A stretch of 21,398 nt of DNA. Origin: Fragilaria crotonensis. Taxonomy: Eukaryota > Bacillariophyta > Fragilariophyceae > Fragilariales > Fragilariaceae. The stretch lies in NCBI GenBank assembly GCA_022925895.1, contig JAKSYS010000824.1, positions 1 through 21,398 of the forward strand, read 5' to 3'. A model generated the notes under the pieces. It was not told where the DNA came from. It was given only the letters and a program-made list of their open reading frames with translations, and searched no databases. This document shows positions 1 to 9,337 of this stretch, in pieces. A program made the translations under genes and the position numbers. Every line of letters starts with the position of its first letter. The stretch's first letter is position 1.

Positions 1-560
1 TGCTCAGGGCCTCAGTGCTCAATCATCAGTGGTGGACCGTAGATATTTAGCAGCTGGGATAACCGAGTACGCATTAGACGACGTATAAGCATGTGCTGTG
101 TGCTGTGATCTGTGATAGGCAAATGGCTGAGCCAGACTATGTCGAATCTCGATGCCGTGGGCATCATTATTCTTTGTCCGGTTCAGGATCCGGGGACTTG
201 TTGTTTTTGTTATTCGTAGTTTGATTGTTGAAAAAAGAGAGAAAGATATGTGGTAGTCAAAAGTCAAAATGGCGTATCGATTTGACACGCAGATGATGGG
301 GGAAAAGGATTTATTGTCTGTCGTCGATTCGCCATCAAGCAGAATGACAAAGAATGAAAGAAACGAGCGATCTGGATGATACAGCGTTTGTTATTCGTCA
401 CACCCTCGAAGGTCTTGAATCAACAATTAACTCTTCACTTATAGATATCATGGAAGCCATACGGTAGTCGCGATCACACGGAATCCTATGGACGACGCCT
501 AGTCGGCGATGGATGTTCATCTTCGGAGCTTGTCGAACACATTACTCGCTCCGGATTCTT
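1..560. repeat. Diverged copy of the spacer that follows the ankyrin-kinase genes
   Basis: No convincing gene is visible. Parts of this stretch align by eye with 18780-19230: the CCGGGGACTTG neighbourhood (about 190 versus 18840), the GTCACACCCTCGAAGGTC string (399 versus 18999), and CGGAATCCTA.GGACGACGC (about 480 versus 19183). A more distant relative lies at 6960-7330. The last part, about 470-560, encodes a MDD-containing segment that resembles the N-terminal remnant of the EPSPS pseudogene at 11893-12130. I read the whole as the tail of a unit whose kinase gene lies left of the window. The reverse-strand open frame here is not supported by the copies. Confidence 0.55.
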
Positions 561-729
561 CACTTACACTCTTCTTGCAGAAATTGTGACAGAGTCAGAA
601 GAACAAGAATTCCTTCCCTGAACGAGGGCACCAGTAATCCAGCTGGCTTGAGGACTGCCGTTCTTGACATTGCAAAGCAACCCTTCTATCAATCGCATCA
701 AGAAAGTCCAAGCTGATCCTGTATCTTGG

Positions 730-1495
730 AAAAATACTGGAACTGCCATGAGACTGCCGTTAGAACTGAGACTGTCCTCCAGTCGTCATCGATGCGACAA
801 CTGGTGCACCGCTTCCCGGAGACACGGTACCACCACCGTGATGTCGCAAATTTTGTACTTTGATCCTTGCGATGCATTCTTCTTATTGTTGATTGTAACA
901 TTGGTTATATCGAGATGGACACGTCTGTACTTTACCATCGATGCCTTCTCGAACCATACCTTCTGATACTCGTCATACTATACAACACAAACACACACCA
1001 TGTCTCGGTCAGCGGGAAAATGATGTCTCGGTTCCTATTGTCTCGGCTCGAGGCCGCCCCTCGCTGTTGGCGATGCTTGCACTGCCATCACTGATGAACC
1101 CACTTTTTGGCCCCCTTTGCTGCCTTGACGATTGGTCTCATGAGCAATTCGGGCGTCGCAGTTGACATTGAGGGAGACATGGACGGCGGCAAATCTTGGT
1201 TATCCATATATCCACTGATCAATATGACAAAACAGCCGGGACCATTGCGGTTGAGGGAGATGCCGGTTCCGCCAGTTACGTTTTGGTCGACGACGCTGCC
1301 GTTACTGGCGGAACGATTGCAGTTCGCGAATGCGGATCCGAATCGAATCAGGGAGTTCAGCATTCGCCAATGTGATGGAACGTGTGAGAGTATCACAATC
1401 ATCCCAGATACGGCCGTCATGCCCAAACTCAAGCGAGTTGACGTGAATTATAGTTATACCCAGATGCGGCCATTTCTCTGGCGGAGGTGGCGCTC
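730..1495 (+). pseudogene. EPSP synthase-like pseudogene fragment fused to copy C
   Basis: EPSP synthase (3-phosphoshikimate 1-carboxyvinyltransferase) transfers enolpyruvate to shikimate-3-phosphate in the shikimate pathway, in plastids of photosynthetic eukaryotes. Family motifs appear in the right order but in shifting frames. NTGTAMR near 736 matches the GNAGTAMR motif. VSGKMMSRFLLS near 1005-1050 matches the S-G-x-x-S-S-Q region. TIGLMS near 1128 and AVEGDAGSASYVL near 1240-1275 match the V-E-G-D-A-S-S-A-S-Y segment. AAVTGGTIAVRECGS follows, and PDAAISLAEVALATGG near 1463-1507 matches the P-D-A-A-M-T-L-A helix. At least four frame changes and several in-frame stops make it non-functional as a single protein. 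It ends abruptly where the RING-like part of copy C begins. It is a shorter, differently broken relative of the pseudogene at 11893-13200. Confidence 0.75.
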
Positions 1496-2290
1496 GCTAC
1501 CGGTGGAACATGTAGCGAGGGCCACGCACTTTGCTCCAAATGCCTTCTGAGGACGCGATGGTGAAACCTGCCGTACATGACGACTGCCACCTTCCGTGCC
1601 GGATCGGCGGGTGCTCGGCCCACCTTTCCAGGAGGGAGAGATTGTTGGACGCATAGACCATTCGATAATCCAATACTTCTTTCTGCAACCTCTCATCGAA
1701 ACAGTCGCATCGAAAGTTGACGTCGTCCAACAAGTTGTCGACGACATCAATGATGAGGTGAAAAAGTTGTCTGTAATTGACCGTCACTTGCCAGGGTGGG
1801 CGTTGAACAATGCGAATGCGAAACAATTGAAGCTGTGCCCAACAGTCGTGATTATACTCGCATCGCAGCGGATCGTTCGAAAGATCTCAACACGTGGTTC
1901 ACAAATGCTGTGGAGCAAAATACCAGGTGGTCTGCCCTTTGAGATTTCGGTGGACAGAAAGTGGATGGTAACGGTTGCACCTTGGCTTCGAATTGTCGTC
2001 AACATCGGAGCCGAATTGGACCTCCAAAGTGGCGTTGGCCGTAGTCAGGAGTTTCCATTATTTCCTAAGAAAACCAAAGAGATGAAGTCTTTAATCGATG
2101 CGTTGGGTGTCAAAGAAAACATGGTGAGCAGCAGACCTTCGAAGAAAATGCGTTAAAGGCGATGGCAGACATGGCCAACGAGGAGGAGAATTCGAAGAAG
2201 TGGCGCGATGAGATGGAACCAGTTGTCGGTGAGAACGGACGGACGATGTGGGTGAAAAAACGATTAGAGGATAGAGGTCATTGGTGTTAA
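1495..2290 (+). pseudogene. Copy C: truncated C-terminal part of the ankyrin-kinase-RING family
   Basis: Only the end of the family protein is present. CSEGHALCSKC (about 1510-1542) matches the Cys-His core of copy B, then an in-frame stop and frame changes follow. The longest open stretch is 1596-2156, with DRHLPGWALNNANAKQLKLC, the PFEISVDRKWMVTVAPWLRI segment and TKEMKSLIDALG, all shared with copies A and B. A deletion near 1915-1935 removes the YCERSG core that both other copies keep. After another frame change the last block, MADMANEEEN to GRTMWVKKRL (2162-2266), is recognisable. The stop of copy B is lost, so the frame runs to TAA at 2290. Ankyrin and kinase parts are absent and an EPSPS fragment sits in their place. 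Confidence 0.8.
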
Positions 2291-2695
2291 GGTGGTATGC
2301 TACAGTACTTGTACTACCGTAGACTACCCCGGCAATGCACGAGCGAAATACGGCGGTGTAGTCGGTTGACCGGCGAGACTTGTGGACCTCTTCAGCTGAC
2401 GTCCTGGCATGCCACAAGTCTGGGCGATCGCTCCAATGATCGCGGAAAGGGAAATGCAAAGCAAACGGTGTTGCAAATGAGAATTAATCTGAATAGTGTT
2501 TCAAATGATAACATATGTGAATTGTGTCAGCCCTAAGCGAACGTGGAAGGAACGACCAGTGCCTTGTCATTTCGACTAGAGCATGTTCTTTACATCCGAC
2601 TTCTCATGACATGCGGAGCCACAGCATGACCAAAAGCGAACTTCGACATCGATACCTTTTAACTTTGACTTTCCTCTCACACGAAATAAAATAAA

Positions 2696-2890
2696 ATGAG
2701 CTGCCATTTGTTGACGAAATCAGCCTTCCTCGCCGTTGTTCTTCTCCTTTTTGCCTTGCAGGCTTCTGCTGATGATCACCAGCACCGCTTTCTTCGTGGC
2801 GGAAGTAGTGATCAAACTCCTGTCGCGATGGATCAAGGTTCTGCCATCAGCACTGGTGAGGAATCAAACCTGCTCGCCAACTTGCATTGA
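2696..2890 (+). CDS. Small secreted-type protein with RxLR-like motif, 64 aa
   Basis: The ORF starts at ATG 2696 after an A-rich leader (GAAATAAAATAAA) and encodes 64 residues. Residues 1-25 form a typical signal peptide: Lys at position 8, a hydrophobic core AFLAVVLLLFALQ, and an ASA|DD cleavage site. The mature peptide begins DDHQHRFLRGG, where RFLR (about residues 31-34) fits the RxLR consensus used by oomycete secreted effectors. No EER motif follows, and short RxLR strings also occur by chance in secreted algal proteins. The rest is polar with no recognised domain. Directly after the stop, another frame (about 2884-3012) encodes a Thr/Pro/Lys-rich stretch ending PLHHE, so the original protein may have been longer. 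No intron that restores this frame was found. Whether it is expressed is unknown. Confidence 0.5.
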   Translation: MSCHLLTKSAFLAVVLLLFALQASADDHQHRFLRGGSSDQTPVAMDQGSAISTGEESNLLANLH

Positions 2891-2972
2891 AAAGCAAGTC
2901 TAAAATTAGTCCTCAAACCACAACCGAACCTCCCACGACAAAGAAACCCAATAATGCCGGCGGCACTCGTGC

Positions 2973-3475
2973 TCAAATGTCCGCCGCCGCTGTTCCGCTC
3001 CACCATGAATAATGGTAGAATGGTTGATTGCGGATGTCGTTGATGACGATGATGATGGTTCTCATGTTGTTAGCACATGATGTAAACCACAATGCTTGGT
3101 CTACGATCAATAAGACCGATTGTCCTGTTGTAAAGCACAAGTACGTTGAAGCACACTTGGCCACCGGGACATTCACTTTGGGACTGTATTCCATCGAGAA
3201 GGGGGCGACGCTGCAAAACTGTCCAGTAAACTCCAAAACCCGCCAATTGGGTCCCGCACAAATGGTGTCCGCATGATTATCAATCTCGTTTCGGCAAACT
3301 TGCCCTTCATGGACAGTGGGGTGTTGAGTCAGGGTAGTGCTGGCTGTCGTTCTCATGCTGGAGATGACTGGCATCGCCGCACGTTTACCAGCACCGCCCT
3401 CCGCGTGTCAGGTACTATACGCGCCACGGCCAAAAATACGGCCGTTTTGAGACCCACGTTCTGAAACTGTCGTGA
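2973..3475 (-). pseudogene. Ty1/copia Gag-protease fragment, left copy
   Basis: Read on the minus strand, the segment encodes the end of a Gag-like linker, one in-frame TGA (about 3407), and then a protease-like domain. That domain has EIDNHADTICAGPNW (about 3250-3298), a CSVAPFSMEY segment, VPVAKCASTY, and TGQSVLLIVDQALWF. The D-x-H-A-D-T motif followed by these blocks is characteristic of the aspartic-protease region of Ty1/copia polyproteins in algae and other eukaryotes. This assignment is by recall. The homology fades near 2973 in a stretch resembling the VNDIP tail. Integrase and reverse transcriptase are missing, so it is a truncated relic. The stop between Gag and protease is at the same place in the right copy. 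Confidence 0.75.
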
Positions 3476-3506
3476 TGCATACCTCCTGGGCGGCCACCGA
3501 GCCGTG

Positions 3507-3560
3507 GGTACATACACACCAGGTATTACGTACGTGTACCTGGTACATGTACCAGTTACA
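3507..3560. repeat. GTAC-type palindrome cluster upstream of copy A
   Basis: The stretch is built from overlapping short palindromes of the TACGTA, GGTACATGTACC and TACCTGGTA kind. Similar clusters lie at 8722-8765, 9137-9260, 10120-10265 and 18573-18632, always outside recognisable coding sequence. Single family motifs can form small hairpins. They may be tiny mobile or amplified elements, which is inference. Confidence 0.6.
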
Positions 3561-3800
3561 TGGTCGTGATGGATCGTTTACGATTTACTGGGACCGCGAG
3601 AACTGAACGCTCTGTCACGGTACTGGCACGGGTGCCCGTATACTACCGTAGTACAAGGATTCGAGATCGAAGGAAAGAATGCAAAACGCGAAGCCCTAAT
3701 CAAATGCGAAGACAGCGATTATATGTATCATTACACAAATTCGCTTTTAGCATCAACAGATCTTATCATCTTCCTTATTACCTTTATCTATCCATTTCAG

Positions 3801-3873
3801 GTAAGATTTGTCACCAGATCCATTTACACGCTGTTGCACAGCCAACAACTGACTCTATGGTTTAATACTGCAG
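3801..3873 (+). other. Probable intron just upstream of the copy A start
   Basis: CAG|GTAAG at 3798-3805 is a strong donor. TTTAATACTGCAG at 3861-3873 gives a branch-like TTTAAT and an acceptor, a 73-nt intron ending 20 nt before ATG 3894. Copy B keeps the TTTAATACTGCAG acceptor, with a weaker donor at 14535. The intron probably lies in the 5' leader. No upstream exon keeps the main frame in both copies. Confidence 0.5.
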
Positions 3874-3893
3874 AATCTGAGTACTTCAGAAGC

Positions 3894-5560
3894 ATGCCGT
3901 TGAGTGACAACGACGTTGCTTTGATCTTCAACGCCTTTAAAGGCAATCTCAATGAGGTTCGTGCCCTATTGCTTGATGGAGCCAATGTGAATGCCCAACG
4001 TGATAGTGATGGTGCAACTGCCCTGTACGTGGCGAGTCAAAATGGTCATTTGGAAGTCGTCCGCGAGCTGCTTCAAATCGACGATGTGGATGTGAATCTC
4101 GATCTACTGATGATGGTTCAACAGCCCTGTACATTGCGAGTAACGAAGGCCATGTGGATGTCGTCCGGGCATTGCTTCAGCACGACAATGTGGATGTGAA
4201 TATCCTAGGAAGTGATGATTGTGACACAGCCCTTCACGCTGCGATACTTGGTGGTTTGGAAGTCTTCCGCGAGTTGCTCCAGCACAGCAAGGTGAATGTG
4301 AATGCCAAAAATAAGGATGGTGATACAGTCTTAAGCATTGCGAGTCAACACAACAATCTGGACGTCGTCGGCATATTGCTCCAGAATGAAAAGGTTGACG
4401 TGAATGCCAAAATAAGAATGGTGAAACAGCCCTATTCAAGGCAAGCCGAGAAGGCTATCAGGAAGCCGTCAAGACGTTGCTCGAGCACAACACTGTGGAT
4501 GTGAATCTCCATGTAATACTGGTGCAACACCCCTTCACATTGCGAGTCAATATGACCGTGGGGATGTCGTCCGCGAGTTGCTCCAAAACAGCAAGGTGAA
4601 TGCGAATCTCAAAGATAATGACGAATTAACAGCTTTTGAAGTGGCTCAAAACATAACAAGTTTGCTGCGATCAAGGCCTTCCGTGATGAAATCGAGACTT
4701 TGGAGGAAGTGAACAAGAACCGGGAATCGCTTGCTAAGGTGATGAAACCTGCAAGGCTGAACCTGTTGAACTCTCTTATAACTATATCAAGCATTGCATC
4801 AAAATCCGCAAACTTGGATCGGGTGCCTCTGGCGATGTTTTTTGGTCGAAGATCGTGATCTCCTGAATCCAAAAAGTTCGCTGTTAAAATGATCAAACTT
4901 TCAAAGTTCTGATGGCCCCAATGACGAAATTTGGGTATCCTTCCAGAGGGAACTTTCGGTACGTTGTGTGTTCTGCATTGAGCCATTGCCTCGTGTGGAA
5001 CAATGTATATGTACCCTGCCCCCATCTCCTTCGAGTTCTAACACTCATGCACGATTCTGCCAGACACTCAAAAGATTTCGTCATCCCAATATCATTGTCT
5101 TGTACGGCTACAACTTCAAAGGCAGAGCTGGAGAGCAGTTTTTGGTGTATGAATACGCAGCCAACGGCTCCTCGACTGCTTTCTCAAGGATGATGACAAG
5201 AGAGCTCCTTCCTGCAGATAAGCGGCTGTCGATCATGTACCAAGTTGCGAACGCAGTGCACTCTTGCACACTGGTGCAGCTGGTGTCAAAGTGTATCACC
5301 GCGATATAAAGAGTGCAAACATTTGTCTGATGAAAGATTTTACACCGAAGCTCATTGTGTGGGCTGGCGAAGTTTGTTTGGACAGGCACGAAGCTGTTCC
5401 GTCGGAGTCGATCCAACAAAGTGGCTCAACGCAAGGCACCGCAATAGGAACTCATTTGTACAGGTGCCCAGAGTATATCTCGAAGAAAGGAAAAGGCATC
5501 AACTGTGACTACATTCCTGCCTATGATGTGTATTCTTTGGCGTTGTCATGGCTGAGCTAA
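3894..5560 (+). pseudogene. Copy A, N-terminal half: 7 ankyrin repeats and TKL-like kinase, multiply frameshifted
   Basis: The start is the ATG in FRSMPLSDNDVALIF, shared with copy B. Seven ankyrin repeats follow (about 3990-4690), first DSDGATALYVAS and last CNTGATPLHIAS then NDELTAFEVA. Next come a linker (ETLEEVNKNRESLAKV) and a protein kinase: GSGASGDVF loop near 4815, TLKRFRHPNIIVLYGYN, VYEYAANGS, HRDIKSANIC near 5299-5330, CPEY near 5466. A 105-nt intron (4959-5063) interrupts the kinase as in copy B. Against copy B there are about thirteen frame breaks, nearly all single-base losses in short runs, near 4101, 4410, 4511, 4646, 4746, 4843, 4862, 4903, 5169, 5204, 5263, 5351 and 5536. The loss at 5351 destroys the DFG-equivalent motif, so the kinase cannot be active as read. 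Assembly indel errors are an alternative explanation. Confidence 0.8.
4959..5063 (+). other. Kinase-domain intron of copy A
   Basis: The donor is CTTTCG|GTACGT and the acceptor is CTGCCAG|ACACTC, with TTCTAAC about 25 nt before the acceptor. Removing 105 nt joins QRELS to TLKRFRHPN, exactly as in copy B (96 nt). The insert is not conserved in sequence apart from the splice signals and a GTGTGGAACAA string. Confidence 0.85.
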
Positions 5561-6741
5561 TCTTAGGTCGCTTGAATGATGGCAAGCGAACGAATGTCTT
5601 GCAGACGTACGTCTTGAATGAGGAAACGCCTATCGTTGATGGATGGAAACAGCTCAAAAACCATGCAGATGGCCGGGCCGACTGGAATGCAGAAGCTCTT
5701 GAACTTGTGTGCAAGACTGTGATTGGGTGCATCACCCTTCCATCTGAAAGAAGATTGAGCACGGACAAGCTTCGTGACCTGTTGAAACATGCCACGAATA
5801 AACAAGACAAATATAGTGACATTGAGCCGAAGGATGCCATAGCCGAGCTGGACAAGATCCTGGACAACACTGATAAACGGAACTCTGAGCCGGAATGTGT
5901 AGGCAAAGGTCTCCCATGTTGCAATTGCGACAAACCCCCTTTTGTTGTAAAGTGTAACGGAGAGTCTCACCCATTGTGCGCCAAATGTCTTGAAAAAGCG
6001 GTTTGGGAAGCCCCTGCCAGCACCCCTGCCACTTTTCAACTTCGGTGCTTGGTCAGTGGGTGTCCGAGCCAACCTTTCACAATTGATGATATTTGTGAGC
6101 ACGTACCTGATAGAACGTGGTCCTTCCACTGGCAGAAGATAGCCGACCAAAATTTAATGCACCTCGCGGTTTCGCGGAAAGACAACCAACAACGTTTTGA
6201 CGAGTTGTCGTTCGCAGTGGATCACTGCTTGAAAGGGCTGGCGTGGAACAATGCGCATTTGCAACATCGTAGTGTGTGCCCAACTCTCGTGGTGATCACT
6301 CGCATCGAAGCTGATCGTTCGAAAATCTCAACACGTGGTTCACAAAAAGGAAAGCAAAAATACCAGGTGACCTTCTATTGTGAGCGCTCGGGCGATCCAG
6401 GTCACGAGCCCTTTGAGATTTCGGTGGACAAACAATGGATCGTAATGGTTGTACCGTTGCTTCAAATTGCCATCGATATAGCAGCTGCCTGGGATCCCTT
6501 GAAAGTGTCGCTGGCCGTAGCCAAGCAGTTTCGAATAAAACAGCATACCAAAGAGATGAAGGATTTAATCAATGCGTTAGGGGTCGAAGAAGAACATGGT
6601 AAACAGCAGATCTTGGATGGAGGTGCGTTAATGGCGATGGCAGACATGGCCAACAAGAAGGAGAATTTGAAGAAGTGGCGCCATGAGATGGAACCTGTTG
6701 TCGGTGAGTACGGACGGACGATTTGGGTGAAGAACGGTTGA
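5548..6741 (+). CDS. Copy A, C-terminal half: kinase end, RING-like Cys-His cluster and conserved C-terminal domain, 397 aa open
   Basis: This open frame begins at ATG 5548, which corresponds to an internal Met of the kinase (VMAELILGR in copy B), so it is probably the 3' part of a larger gene. Residues 1-80 finish the kinase (GWKQL, LERRLSTDKL-type tail). Residues 124-172 hold C-x2-C-x8-C-x4-H-x2-C-x2-C-x19-C-x4-C, the spacing of a RING or RBR RING1 zinc-binding domain, suggesting but not proving E3 ubiquitin-ligase function. Residues about 235-397 form the family C-terminal domain: CPTLVVIT, YQVTFYCERSG, HEPFEISVDKQW, VVPLLQIAIDIAAAWDP, TKEMKDLINALG and GRTIWVK. It resembles by recall the C-terminal part of some COR/Roco-type signalling proteins. 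A local out-of-frame patch at about 6325-6355 is discussed under findings. Confidence 0.65.
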   Translation: MAELILGRLNDGKRTNVLQTYVLNEETPIVDGWKQLKNHADGRADWNAEALELVCKTVIGCITLPSERRLSTDKLRDLLKHATNKQDKYSDIEPKDAIAELDKILDNTDKRNSEPECVGKGLPCCNCDKPPFVVKCNGESHPLCAKCLEKAVWEAPASTPATFQLRCLVSGCPSQPFTIDDICEHVPDRTWSFHWQKIADQNLMHLAVSRKDNQQRFDELSFAVDHCLKGLAWNNAHLQHRSVCPTLVVITRIEADRSKISTRGSQKGKQKYQVTFYCERSGDPGHEPFEISVDKQWIVMVVPLLQIAIDIAAAWDPLKVSLAVAKQFRIKQHTKEMKDLINALGVEEEHGKQQILDGGALMAMADMANKKENLKKWRHEMEPVVGEYGRTIWVKNG

Positions 6742-7335
6742 CGACGTGTCACACGACGACGACGAGGAGATATGGGCTTGATTTCGCGTCCCAATGACAA
6801 ATGAAATACGGTCGATGCAGTATACAGTGTGCAGTGGTTGATCGGCGACTGCGTGACCGATACGCTCAGATTGGACGATTGGACGATTGGACATCAACTT
6901 GATGTTAAAATACATACATGAATGCTTAGGATTTAATGTAAACGAAAGAAACGTGTGACAGAGACGTACGCCGTACGTTGACAATGGGCATTCCCATTAG
7001 AGGATTGATCGCACTTTTGTACCGAGTCTGGATCCTGGGACGTGATGTTGTTGCAACTTCAAAAGTGATCCAGCTAATAGTAGCTGCCTTTATAATAGGA
7101 CTGCACAAAATGTTGCAGTCAACCATGCGGATGTCAACTCGCATCACGAAGGATCCAACTGATCAGGAGGTTCTCCATGCCCCTTGCCAGTTCAGCTGTT
7201 GTTGCCGGTCTGAGTTCTTCATTAATTCATCTTTGGGGTGCTCGCGGAATCACGCGATTATGGAAGACGCAAGCATCATTGATTTGACAGATGTGGCGCC
7301 GTCGGACATCGCGAAAGATATCTCGGTTGATTAAC
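6742..7335. repeat. Spacer downstream of copy A with an EPSPS N-terminal remnant
   Basis: The stretch is homologous to 18529-19210 downstream of copy B: GAAATACGGT (6802 versus 18639), GACTGATCGCACT-type string (7003 versus 18806), and TCGCGGAATCACG (about 7243). The last part (7230-7330) corresponds to the position of the EPSPS N-terminal remnants elsewhere, but it is too diverged to recognise by itself. An open frame at 6978-7334 has no match to the other copies in the same frame and is not called as a gene. Confidence 0.5.
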
Positions 7336-7365
7336 AAGTGGTTTTTGTGCTGGCAGAGTAGCCAG

Positions 7366-8131
7366 TTACCATGGACTACGAGCACGTTGAATTCGTCATC
7401 GTTGGTTGTGTGGCAGTTGGAGGATAGGTCCCGTTGTCCGGTAGTCCCTTCTTGATCTGTTCCATGGCGGCTTCTCTTGGTGGTACTATGAAATACGAGC
7501 AGTCGCTACTGTAACCGAACACGAATATCATGGAAGTTGCCGCAGTAGAACAAGTTTATCTGTGGTGGTGGATTTGTACTCTGTTTTCTGCTGGGTTGGT
7601 CAGGCTCCAGGCGATGGCGTCAGCGAAGGTCAGTGCATTGTACAGATGGGTCATGGTATTAGTCGCAAATACCGGTAGTCCTACTCCGGTCTCGAAACGT
7701 CCCGTCATCCTCCCTTGTGACGCGCATAGAAAGCTTACCAATCGGCTCCTGACAATGTTCGGAACCGTCGTCATTTTGCTATCGCAGCATCCGATCAAGA
7801 GTAATGATCTTGACGTTGGGCCACGCCCTGCTGCTCTCAGTGCATCTGATCTGACGCACTCCATTGTCAAGTAACCACAGGCAGCAGAGCGGGCTTGCAT
7901 GTCTTGGCGCGGATCAAAGAACATATCCACCAAGAGGTTTGCTCTATGGAACTCCACCAACACTAGTAATCCCAAAGAGCAAGAGTGACGCTGCCGTCGG
8001 TTATTCTCGTGGCCAGTGTGCCATTTGTGGAATACCATCCCACGTATTGTTTGCTTTAGAACCACCGATGCACTTTTTTCTATTCCAAGTTTGATTATTT
8101 CCAGCATCGTTGTCAACAGTGGACCCGCCAT
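7366..8131 (-). pseudogene. Decayed reverse-strand reading frame, family not recognised
   Basis: An open stretch of 191 codons on the minus strand (8131 to 7556) ends in AIAWSLTNPAEN. After frame changes it can be followed through NLFYCGNFHD and then SDCSYFIVPPREAAMEQIKK to about 7366. The same string of peptides, LANPAEDSINP then LFHCGGNFHDF then SDCSCFKV.PKREAAIELIK, is found on the minus strand at 19312-19580. One 3-base difference between the copies leaves that frame unchanged. The plus strand also shows partly matching frames (MAASL..., VAA.VEQ), so the coding strand is not certain. I do not recognise the protein. If real, both copies are frameshifted. Confidence 0.3.
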
Positions 8132-8720
8132 TGTGCCATTGCCAATCGAAGGACACAGAAAAGCACCAATTTCTTATGACATGTCAGCATCGTTCATCCC
8201 TTTTTCTGCATTGGACCTCTACACAAGCTCAATTACTCTCAAGATCAATGGTTGAAATTTCATATTGTAATTTCATGGCGTCGAGACACGACGACGGTGA
8301 ATATGGACAATCGATTACAAGGCCCGTCCTTGTTAATCCAACTAGCAAATCTCCAACCTTTTTCGAACCTGAAAATGTACATGTATCCCATTCTTTTCAG
8401 AGTCTGGATGCGGCAATACGGTCTTGCACGTCTCGTTCGCCGTCTATGCAGACGTGGGATATCAATTCCACAGCTTGCTTGTCTGCACCCCAAGAGGGAA
8501 TTGAATCGTCTTCATAGTTTGCATTGGCAAAAGTATTCATGTTGACAATTGGCATCCGTCGTATATGTGTCAATGTGGGCAACGGATGCCTGTCTCACCC
8601 GCCTGTGATTGGAATAGTCCATGAGATGGGTCTGGAGTTATGGAGTTGGACAGTCTTCATTCAATACTTGTTGTTGCGACGACAGAATACAACGTTGGTC
8701 ATCAGTCAATCAGTAATGTG
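8132..8720. other. No clear gene; possible reverse-strand EPSPS-like scrap
   Basis: Both strands have moderate open frames, the longest being 135 codons on the plus strand (8110-8517), with no recognisable motif. On the minus strand, near 8296-8360, one frame reads KKVGDLLVGLTRTGLVIDC. This is reminiscent of the R-P-I-G-D-L-V-x-G-L-x-x-L-G segment of EPSP synthase that is missing from the two plus-strand EPSPS pseudogenes. A stop lies immediately upstream of it. The match is short and could be chance. Confidence 0.2.
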
Positions 8721-8721
8721 A

Positions 8722-9300
8722 TACAGTACTTGAGTACAGTACCTGGTCCTAAGTACCGGTAGATTAGCACACTGCTGCAACCGGTATCTCACAGGAAGTA
8801 TGAATGCATACAATCATCATATCCTACTATATTATAAATTAATTGTGTGCGTGTGTGCGTGTGTGCGTGTGTGCGTCTGTTACGGAGTATGACCACTCTG
8901 GGGTACTGGATCAAATGTTGCACTGTTACGTGGATTACATGTACTACAGGTCTACAGTACATAAACGGACGGTAATTTATGTTGAAACGACAGTGTGTTA
9001 CGTTACTGAACTACAATACTGTACGAATTCAAAGTTACTGGATGGAATACTCATTGAATTTGCTGTGAACAGGTTGCTTGACAAATGCTACTGTAAAATA
9101 TACCGTGCGATGAACTGCAATACTGGGGCATGATAAGTACCAGGTACCTGGTACTGTACTTCATGAAGTTTCCTACGTGGGTACCATGGTACTGCATACT
9201 GTAGGGGAAAAAGTAGTGATACGGAGTACGACCAGGTTGGGGGTACTGTACGTCCAGTTTCCTGTAGTAGACACTCCGATCAAATGTGAGGCACCCACTA
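8722..9300. repeat. GTAC-palindrome-rich intergenic DNA
   Basis: Repeated TACAGTAC, GTACCTGG, TACCGGTA, GGTACCTGGTACTGTAC and TACGGAGTA(T/C)GACCA strings occur. TACGGAGTATGACCACTCTGG at 8881 is echoed by TACGGAGTACGACCAGGTTGG at 9220, a small direct repeat. The 96-codon open frame at 8843 begins inside the microsatellite and is not supported as a gene. Confidence 0.55.
8844..8877. repeat. GTGTGC-type microsatellite
   Basis: This is a pure alternation of GTGTGCGT units, about four copies of the 8-base unit, directly after an AT-rich stretch (CTATATTATAAATTAATT). Confidence 0.85.
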
Positions 9301-9337
9301 GTACATAATATATGCATAAAATGCATAATACAACATA

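Larger units (their letters stand above)
2395..3475. repeat. 1.08-kb duplicated block, left copy
   Basis: This block matches 19814-20895 almost base for base. By eye I count about two dozen substitutions and a few indels of 1, 2 and 7 bases, so roughly 97-98% identity. It starts near CTGACRTCCTGGCATGCCAC and ends exactly after TTCTGAAACTGTCGTGAT. Beyond that point the left copy continues with GCATACC and the right copy with AATGGTA. It carries a small secreted-protein ORF on the plus strand and a Ty1/copia Gag-protease piece on the minus strand. The identity is clearly higher than between kinase copies A and B. Confidence 0.9.

Noticed and set aside
19..288. 89-codon minus-strand open frame at the left edge
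   Set aside because: The homologous stretch at 18781-18996 does not keep the same frame, and there is no motif.
3028..3276. Plus-strand 82-codon frame, duplicated at 20459-20707
   Set aside because: It is conserved only because the block is duplicated. The minus strand carries the recognisable Ty1/copia protease.
3723..3893. In-frame N-terminal extension of copy A with a hydrophobic segment
   Set aside because: It requires reading through a strong intron and is not possible in copy B, where the upstream sequence differs.
3894..5560. Treating all copy A breaks as introns
   Set aside because: Most are losses of one base against copy B, with no GT-AG pair around them. Only the 105-nt intron is supported.
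7556..8131. Similarity of CGGNFHD to the GGNFHG motif of histidine ammonia-lyase
   Set aside because: Only a few residues match. The flanks do not fit the family and the frame is broken.
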